Assembly: GCA_029938985.1 (NCBI GenBank)
Contig: JAOZTW010000398.1
Coordinates: 1 to 5,356, forward strand
Reading direction: 5' to 3'
Length of the DNA: 5,356 nt
Origin: Bacteroidales bacterium
GTDB lineage: Bacteria; Bacteroidota; Bacteroidia; Bacteroidales; JAOZQN01
A program made the translations under genes and the position numbers. Positions 1 to 4,153 of the stretch are shown piece by piece. The first letter of the stretch is position 1, and each line of letters begins with the position of its first letter. The notes under the pieces were generated by a model that worked only from the letters and a program-made list of their open reading frames with translations, was not told the origin of the DNA and ran no database searches.

Positions 1-176
1 CATTGAACCATTGAACCATTGAATCATTGAACCATTGAATCATTGAACCATTGAATCATTGAACGATTGAATAATTGAACGATTGAATAATTGAACCATT
101 GAATCATTGAACCATTGAACCATTGAATCATTGAACGATTGAATAATTGAACGATTGAATAATTGTATCATTGCTA
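1..176. repeat. 8-bp tandem repeat array (NATTGAAY), 72-bp higher-order period
   Basis: About 20 head-to-tail copies of an 8-bp unit, followed by two degenerate copies (161-176). The variants are CATTGAAC, CATTGAAT, GATTGAAT and AATTGAAC. They are not random: the order of variants at 41-93 recurs at 113-165, giving a 72-bp (nine-unit) higher-order period. The array continues past the left edge, so its true length is unknown. It starts about 30 bp downstream of the dioxygenase stop codon and contains no gene. On the plus strand TGA occurs in every frame. Similar ATTGAAY arrays are, from memory, common between genes of environmental Bacteroidetes; their role is unknown. The DNA between 177 and 207 shows no convincing terminator. 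Confidence 0.95.
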
Positions 177-207
177 ATATGCCTTATAACAAAGCTATTA
201 CAATTTG

Positions 208-2463
208 TCACATAATTTTATCCAATAATTCTTCGTCTTTTTTCCATTTTTTAAGTTCTTTTTCAAAAGCGGCATTAGTTTTAGTAATTCGCAATGTATG
301 AGGCGAACCTTTTTTTATTGTTGTTGTTTTTAAATCTATTGTAACAGATCTAATTGTCGCTTCAAGCTCCGAACGATAGCTTTGATTTTTTCTATATTCA
401 AATATTTTTTCGGTTGGAGATTCTAAAAATGATTTTAGAATTTCCCATCTATCATTGTGATATTTATTAACCGATTTTGGAACTTTTCTTGTCCAATTAG
501 GTAGTTTTTCTGGTTTGTTTTTTAACCGTTTTACAAAATCATTTACACAAATATCATACAATTGATTAAAAATAGTACCTTTATTTTTTTTGTTTATTAT
601 TACAGAAGTCAAAACGTTGTTAACATAAGCTCGTGTCATGTTTTTTGTAATTTTAGTTGTTACAAAATTAATCCATTTTGAATCTTTTTCTTTTGTTTTG
701 CTAAATTCTATTATCAATTCAATTATGTTTATTAGAACTTTATCGCTGTCTAATAATTTATAGTTTGAAGAATTGTATGAATTTTTAATTTTGCTAAATT
801 CAATATTTGTAATATATTTTGGTATTTGCTCTATTTGTTTATACACAAGCGAATTAGATGTAGCATTTTCATAATCTGTATTTTTCAATATTTTTAAAAG
901 ATGATTAATTTTATAAACATAACCAGTGTTACCTACTGCATCAAATATGCTGATTAAGTTCTGATTATTAGGATTTGCATCTATAAAACTATTCCAGTTT
1001 TCTATATTTATTTTATCAAAAACATTTGTTAAAACATCTACACAATGTTCTTTAACAAAATTATCATCATTTATTTTCTTTATTGCTTTTATTATTGTGC
1101 TAAAATCTAAGTCGTTTTTATCTAATTTTTCGTTAAAGTCAATAATTATTTGTTTTGTGTGTGTGTTTGCATCAATTAATTTGTCGTTCCAGTTATTCAA
1201 AAAATATTCAATCCAATTCAATTTTATAGAGCTGGATAATTCGTTCAAGACTTCTGCTTGTTGATTTTTCTTCCACAAAATTATTGCCCCGTAATGATAC
1301 CAATATTCCATTGTCATTCCTGCATTTCCTGTATATCCTTCACTTTCAGATTCGCTAGGTTCACCTTCGCCTATTTCAACATCGTTAATAAAGTTACTTT
1401 CGTTAATATTTAAACTACCCAAATCAGGTGTTTTTTCACCAATCCAATGTTCTACTATTGTGTGTTCGTCATAAACTTCTCCCATTTCTCCACTTTCGTT
1501 ATCTTTATCTTCATAATCATCATATCTATTGTATCTCCCTCTTCGGTAGTATGGGTCGTAATCTGTTTCTAATTCGCCCATTTGATAGTGAGTTATTAAA
1601 CCGAGTTTGGCATAATATCCAGCTCTTTCGGCAGCAACAAGTAACACATTTGCTCTTGGTTGGTCGTGCAATTTTAATTTTGTTGCCGAAAAATTTGTTG
1701 GAGTATAGTTGTGTTCCAATAATATTGCTTTATACAAAACATCTGTTTTTTCCACAGCCATTTGTTTTAATATTTTAGCTATATCATTTATTTTATCTTC
1801 CATCAAAGAACTTGATATTTTTGATTTTCCGTCATGTAATAAATTATAAATAAGATTTATACGGTAACCCGAATGTACAGGTTTTACTTCGTGATTACAA
1901 TCTGCATAAAAAGCGGCATAAGGCAAGTCATATTTATTAGTTGCGAAATTCAATTTTTTTGTTTTACCATTAAAGCTAAATATTAGTTCACCACCTGTAT
2001 GTTCTGATGGCAGGTTAATTACCAATGTTCCAAACATTTCTGGGTCTTTTTCTGAATCTTTGTGATTAACAAAAAAATCGCCTTTTTCGTAAATAAGAAA
2101 TTTATGTAGAGAAGCTTTTACTGATTTATTGGTTATGCCAAGTCCTTTTTTTGCCTGATTCACTACTTCTTTCAGAAAATCATTCCATTCACTATTATTA
2201 AAAGATACTTTTTTAGTATCTATTTCCCAAGAGCTACGTGCTGTGCTGTCGTAAATTGTTTTGTTCCCCTTGCCAACAGGAGACTTTGTTGAAAATTTTA
2301 TTATTTCACGTGCCATTATTGGGCTTACAGGTAAACCTATTTCTCCAATTCCCTCAATTGCAAGACCAGGAACTATGGCTTTATTTTTTCCATAACACAA
2401 GAAATTACCATTTCCTTCAATAGATTTTAATGTTTTTATTAGTTTTTTTTCTGTTTTATTCAT
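208..2463 (-). CDS. Large multidomain 2-oxoglutarate/Fe(II)-dependent dioxygenase family protein (prolyl 4-hydroxylase-like fold)
   Basis: Probable cytoplasmic non-haem iron dioxygenase of 751 aa; no signal peptide or membrane segment is visible. The double-stranded beta-helix core lies at roughly residues 115-210. H134 and D136 (the HKD of the HxD motif) and H191 (in CNHEVKPVHSGYR) form the iron triad. R201, ten residues after H191, is the expected 2-oxoglutarate carboxylate ligand, and MFGTLVINLPSEHTGGEL (143-160) is the usual second-strand block. The core is only the N-terminal quarter. Residues 240-400 hold a block (LLEHNYT, AAERAGYYAKL, MGEVYDEHTIVEHW, GYTGNAGMTMEYWYHYGAIILW) and residues 655-740 hold another (VPKSVN, FLESP, KKGSPHTLRITKTNAAFEKELKKW). 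I recall both from large fungal, plant and some proteobacterial members. Residues 300-335 are low-complexity, Tyr/Asp-rich; the middle is Asn/Ile/Lys-rich and probably helical. Start ATG at 2461-2463 is chosen because the family similarity covers the N-terminus and a promoter lies upstream. No operon partner. Substrate unknown: protein hydroxylation is plausible but inferred. Confidence 0.88.
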   Translation of the reverse strand: MNKTEKKLIKTLKSIEGNGNFLCYGKNKAIVPGLAIEGIGEIGLPVSPIMAREIIKFSTKSPVGKGNKTIYDSTARSSWEIDTKKVSFNNSEWNDFLKEVVNQAKKGLGITNKSVKASLHKFLIYEKGDFFVNHKDSEKDPEMFGTLVINLPSEHTGGELIFSFNGKTKKLNFATNKYDLPYAAFYADCNHEVKPVHSGYRINLIYNLLHDGKSKISSSLMEDKINDIAKILKQMAVEKTDVLYKAILLEHNYTPTNFSATKLKLHDQPRANVLLVAAERAGYYAKLGLITHYQMGELETDYDPYYRRGRYNRYDDYEDKDNESGEMGEVYDEHTIVEHWIGEKTPDLGSLNINESNFINDVEIGEGEPSESESEGYTGNAGMTMEYWYHYGAIILWKKNQQAEVLNELSSSIKLNWIEYFLNNWNDKLIDANTHTKQIIIDFNEKLDKNDLDFSTIIKAIKKINDDNFVKEHCVDVLTNVFDKINIENWNSFIDANPNNQNLISIFDAVGNTGYVYKINHLLKILKNTDYENATSNSLVYKQIEQIPKYITNIEFSKIKNSYNSSNYKLLDSDKVLINIIELIIEFSKTKEKDSKWINFVTTKITKNMTRAYVNNVLTSVIINKKNKGTIFNQLYDICVNDFVKRLKNKPEKLPNWTRKVPKSVNKYHNDRWEILKSFLESPTEKIFEYRKNQSYRSELEATIRSVTIDLKTTTIKKGSPHTLRITKTNAAFEKELKKWKKDEELLDKIM

Positions 2464-2550
2464 AACTAATATATTTTTTTCTAAAATTTGTTGGCATGTT
2501 TCACAAGTGCAAATTTTGTATTACTTCTGAAATTTTAAAATGCTCATTTA

Positions 2551-2581
2551 CAAAGGTAAACTTTTATTGTAAAATTACAAA
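2551..2581 (-). promoter_or_regulatory. Bacteroidetes-type promoter of the dioxygenase gene
   Basis: On the minus strand, TTTG (2581-2578) is followed after 19 bp by TACCTTTG (2558-2551). This matches the phylum's -33 TTTG and -7 TAnnTTTG elements at ideal spacing. Transcription would start near 2544, giving a leader of about 80 nt before the ATG at 2463. No Shine-Dalgarno is visible in the leader, which is normal for this phylum. Confidence 0.75.
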
Positions 2582-2602
2582 AAAAAAATCATTTTATGTT
2601 AT

Positions 2603-2631
2603 TTCTGAAAAGTCGGGAAAACTTTTCAGAA
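2603..2631. other. Perfect 11-bp hairpin upstream of the dioxygenase promoter
   Basis: TTCTGAAAAGT (2603-2613) and ACTTTTCAGAA (2621-2631) are perfect inverted repeats around the 7-nt loop CGGGAAA. The hairpin sits 21 bp upstream of the -33 element of the dioxygenase promoter. On the minus strand a 10-nt T tract follows, but about 12 nt after the stem, so it is a poor classical terminator. It could insulate the gene from upstream minus-strand transcription, bind a regulator, or be one more dispersed palindrome. Confidence 0.6.
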
Positions 2632-2665
2632 TATTTTATAATTCTACTTTACGAAATTAAAGTAA

Positions 2666-2744
2666 ACGCCAAAGGCGTGATAATCAATAGACTTGCCTGT
2701 AAAGGCAAGAGGAATTATCTATTTGTTTATAAGCACCAAAGGTG
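2666..2744. repeat. Cluster of three short palindromes (REP-like)
   Basis: Three small hairpins in 79 bp: ACGCC-AAA-GGCGT (2666-2678), CTTGCCT-GTAA-AGGCAAG (2692-2709) and CACC-AAA-GGTG (2734-2744). The second and third belong to the same sequence families as the palindromes in the 69-bp repeats to the right (TTGCC/GGCAA and CACC/GGTG), here in a different order and spacing. No ORF is present. I read them as mobile or amplified intergenic palindromes. Confidence 0.75.
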
Positions 2745-2762
2745 AATAATCTATTCATTAAT

Positions 2763-2813
2763 GTAAGTTATTTCGCACCTTTGGTGCAAACTATATAAAA
2801 CGAAATAACTTAC
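2763..2813. repeat. 13-bp inverted repeat enclosing a GCACC/GGTGC palindrome
   Basis: GTAAGTTATTTCG (2763-2775) is the exact reverse complement of CGAAATAACTTAC (2801-2813). Between them lies GCACC-TTT-GGTGC (2775-2787). The right arm belongs to the first 69-bp repeat unit, so palindromes are nested here. It could fold as one long hairpin if transcribed. Confidence 0.75.
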
Positions 2814-2912
2814 CTTGCCTTTACAGGCAAGGCTTTTGATTACGCACTTTTGGTGCTTACGATATAAAACAAAGTAACTTACCTTGCCATATCAGGCAAG
2901 GCTTTTGATTAC
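2775..2912. repeat. Two tandem 69-bp repeat units, each with two palindromes
   Basis: Unit 1 (2775-2843) and unit 2 (2844-2912) differ at 9 of 69 positions by my count (about 87% identical). Each starts with a GCACY-TTT-GGTGC palindrome, has a central ATATAAAAC, and then a CCTTGCC...GGCAAGG palindrome followed by CTTTTGATTAC. A third unit starts at 2913 (GCAATACAGTG) but decays at once. In unit 2 the loop of the second palindrome has changed (ATAT for TTTA) while the stem is kept, which hints that the hairpin matters or is maintained by its mode of spread. Confidence 0.85.
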
Positions 2913-2949
2913 GCAATACAGTGTCATGTTTTCGTCTGTGTTTTTAAAT

Positions 2950-3165
2950 CGTATGGAAACGTATAAATGTACGTTTCAAATTTGGATACAGAATTTTGTT
3001 TTTTTTGTAGAGACGGCACGGCAGTGCGTCTCCATACGATTAATAATACCTATTACAAATACTGAGTCATGTTTTTTTTCATATTAAAACGTAAAAATGT
3101 CCATATCAAATTTACGTTTGTGTTTTTTAATCGTATTGAAGCGTAAAAATGTGCGTTTGAGATTC
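2950..3165. repeat. Degenerate triplicated AT-rich repeat (~34-54 bp)
   Basis: Three related copies share the pattern CGTAT-n-GAA-n-CGTAAAAATGT followed by CAAATTT or a relative: 2950-2983, 3080-3113 and 3132-3165. The first and third align without gaps over 54 bp at an offset of 182 (2930-2983 with 3112-3165). The first contains a small inverted repeat, AAACGTA/TACGTTT (2957-2976). No coding potential is visible, and the plus-strand ORFs here resemble nothing I know. Confidence 0.6.
3006..3039. repeat. GTAGAGACG-type palindrome, left copy of an inverted pair
   Basis: The stem GAGACG(G)CAC pairs with GTGCGTCTC around GGCA. The whole stretch is the reverse complement of 3170-3202 except for one extra G in the left stem. 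Palindromes built on GTAGAGACG...CGTCTCTAC are, from memory, dispersed in high copy in Bacteroidetes and cyanobacterial genomes. Confidence 0.8.
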
Positions 3166-3169
3166 TTAC

Positions 3170-3202
3170 TCGTATGGAGACGCACTGCCGTGCGTCTCTA
3201 CA
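3170..3202. repeat. GTAGAGACG-type palindrome, right copy of an inverted pair
   Basis: GAGACGCAC-TGCC-GTGCGTCTC is a perfect 9-bp stem with a 4-nt loop, flanked by TCGTATG on the left and TACA on the right. It is inverted relative to 3006-3039, so together the two bound a 197-bp segment. It lies about 30 bp beyond the original stop codon of the TPR pseudogene. Confidence 0.82.
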
Positions 3203-3252
3203 TAACGACACATAAACGTTGCTATGTTGGTTATTCTTTTAACGAATTTATA

Positions 3253-3460
3253 ATTTCTATACAGCAATTCTCATTTTAGAAATTTCACACTAAAAATCAG
3301 AGTTTTATAATTTCCATTTTCGTAGTAATTTTATTAAAATTTAGATAAAAAATTCGCTAATTTTATTAATTTTTATCAAATTACATCTAAAATACAGTTA
3401 TTTAGATTTTTAGATTGATAAAAATTTGATTCTTTAAAATGAGAATTGCTGATTTCTATA
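3253..3460. repeat. 9-bp target-site duplication pair (ATTTCTATA)
   Basis: ATTTCTATA occurs immediately left (3253-3261) and immediately right (3452-3460) of the element with 17-bp inverted termini. The intact neighbour gene has ATTTCAATA at the matching place, so the duplicated bases belong to the host TPR reading frame. This is the direct signature of a staggered 9-bp cut by a DDE-type transposase. Confidence 0.9.
3262..3451. mobile_element. 190-bp MITE-like non-autonomous transposable element
   Basis: The ends are perfect 17-bp inverted repeats: CAGCAATTCTCATTTTA (3262-3278) and its reverse complement (3435-3451). A perfect 9-bp direct duplication flanks the element on both sides. The interior is AT-rich, has no convincing ORF, and contains a second imperfect inverted pair (around TTTTTATCAA at ~3370-3379 and TTGATAAAAA near 3415-3425), so the transcript could fold. 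Length, lack of a transposase, terminal repeats and target duplication together fit a miniature inverted-repeat transposable element mobilised in trans. A 9-bp duplication is compatible with IS4- or ISAs1-related transposases, among others; I cannot assign a family from the termini. It sits in the last codons of a decayed TPR gene, and its 199-bp net addition shifts that frame. Confidence 0.88.
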
Positions 3461-3575
3461 TATCTTTTATCTTTGCTAATAAAATCTAAACTGGTTTCGG
3501 TTTCTAACCAGTTTTTATCTGTAAAGCCTTTATCTATTGCGGTTTGTAAATTTATTGTGAATTTTTAGTATTTTT

Positions 3576-3608
3576 TTTGGTTATGTAATAAAAAAAATTG
3601 TATTTTTG
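3576..3608 (+). promoter_or_regulatory. Bacteroidetes-type promoter of the toxin-antitoxin operon
   Basis: TTTG (3576-3579) and TATTTTTG (3601-3608) match the -33 and TAnnTTTG -7 elements, with 21 bp between them. The start would fall near 3615, giving a short leader of about 20 nt, A/T-rich and without Shine-Dalgarno, before the antitoxin ATG at 3633. The -33 element lies at the very end of the TPR-pseudogene similarity. Confidence 0.7.
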
Positions 3609-3632
3609 TAAAAAATAATAAATTTATAAATT

Positions 3633-3836
3633 ATGATACAAATAAAAATAAACGACAAAACAGAACAAGCAAAAGCATTCATTAGTTATATGCTGACATT
3701 ACCTTTTGTAGAATATGTACCTAATTCAGAAACACTTCAAGCGTTGGATGATGCACAAAATAACAAAACGACTACTTATAATAGTACAAAAGAACTTTTT
3801 ATAAAATTAAAAGCAGAAGCAGATGTACAAGATTAA
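3633..3836 (+). CDS. Putative type II antitoxin of a YafQ/RelE-type pair
   Basis: A 67-aa protein called an antitoxin mainly by context: it is small, sits directly upstream of a YafQ-like toxin gene, overlaps it by 14 bp, and is preceded by its own promoter. The N-terminus (MIQIKIND) looks like a short beta strand, followed by a helical segment (KTEQAKAFISYMLTLPFVEYV). The C-terminal part (ETLQALDDAQNNKTTTYNST, then KELFIKLKAEADVQD) resembles the toxin-wrapping tail of small antitoxins, with the common ALDDA...NST-ELF pattern. Pairs of this kind are common in Bacteroidetes. In known systems the antitoxin neutralises the toxin and, with it, represses their promoter; neither is shown here. I do not recognise a named family and see no clear ribbon-helix-helix or helix-turn-helix motif. 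The gene appears intact. Confidence 0.75.
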   Translation: MIQIKINDKTEQAKAFISYMLTLPFVEYVPNSETLQALDDAQNNKTTTYNSTKELFIKLKAEADVQD

Positions 3837-4093
3837 AACTACAAAGAAATTTGAAAAAGATGCTTTAAAGTGTTTTAAAAGAAATCTGGATATGTCTATA
3901 CTTCAAAATCTTATCGAACTACTTGAATATAATAGAGAAATTCCAGAAAAATATAAAGTTCATATTTTAAAAGGCAATTTTGTTGGACTTCACGAATGCC
4001 ATTTAAAACCAGACCTTATTAATTTGGATAAAAGACGAAACTAAAAAAACGATAAAACTTGTTAGAACTGGAACTCATTCCGATTTATTTTAA
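3823..4093 (+). pseudogene. YafQ/RelE-family mRNA interferase toxin, frameshifted
   Basis: The frame opens at ATG 3823, inside the antitoxin 3' end (14-bp overlap, weak AGAAG upstream), and encodes a YafQ-like toxin: MYKIKTTKKFEKD start, helical 20-45, then YKVHILKGNFVGLHECHLKPD (44-64). H47, H60 and D64 align with YafQ catalytic residues H50, H63 and D67. Directly after D64 the frame goes wrong and stops at 4042-4044 (73 aa in all). Family similarity resumes in another frame from 4016: LLIWIKDETKK, then LVRTGTHSDLF and TAA at 4091-4093, the expected YafQ ending with its last catalytic His and Phe. Net change is +1 (equivalently -2), and the near-invariant Trp of PDW is lost at the junction. 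Repaired length would be about 90 aa, against 92 for E. coli YafQ. Two further departures are V46 for the usual Asp (KDH) and H57 for the usual Arg. The toxin is probably inactive, unless this is a sequencing error. Confidence 0.85.
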
Positions 4094-4153
4094 AAATTTC
4101 CACCATACTGTTTTTAGGAAATCCTTAAACCCCAAAAATCAAGATTTAAACAA

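Larger units (their letters stand above)
3231..3580 (-). pseudogene. 3' remnant of a TPR-protein gene, interrupted by a MITE-like element
   Basis: On the minus strand 3548-3452 encodes NLQTAIDKGFTDKNWLETET, then SLDFISKDKRYIEI. This is almost identical to the C-terminus of the neighbouring TPR protein (4173-4269; 7 mismatches in 97 bp, about 93%). Weaker similarity runs on to about 3580, where the frame is broken (TAA at 3567-3565), and nothing of the upstream gene remains. After RYIEI the frame enters the inserted element and meets an artificial stop at 3376. If the element (3262-3451) and one 9-bp duplication copy are removed, the frame continues RYIEI-INSLKE and stops at TAA (3233-3231). 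That tail differs from the neighbour's VEKME, so this is the end of a separate paralogue and not a simple copy of the neighbour's 3' end. No start codon or promoter is present; not expected to be functional. Confidence 0.85.

Noticed and set aside
1..170. CRISPR array
   Set aside because: The units are 8 bp, head to tail and without spacers; this is a simple tandem array.
181..195. Hairpin terminator after the dioxygenase stop (GCCTT/AAAGC)
   Set aside because: Five-base stem with a G-T pair and no T run on the minus strand.
1428..1778. Plus-strand 116-aa ORF inside the dioxygenase gene
   Set aside because: It lies antisense to strongly family-like coding sequence, has no recognisable domain and has no promoter.
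2238..2423. Plus-strand 61-aa ORF
   Set aside because: Antisense shadow of the dioxygenase N-terminus.
2884..3279. Two plus-strand ORFs (67 and 60 aa) in the repeat region
   Set aside because: They run through palindromes, degenerate repeats and into the MITE end. Their composition is that of translated repeats, with no family resemblance.
4009..4044. Programmed ribosomal frameshift in the toxin gene
   Set aside because: No slippery heptamer, rare-codon stall or downstream structure is seen at the junction, and the conserved Trp is absent in either frame. Mutation or sequence error fits better.
4096..4122. Terminator between the toxin and TPR genes
   Set aside because: ATTTCC/GGAAAT is only a 6-bp A/T-rich stem with a 15-nt loop and no proper T tract after it.
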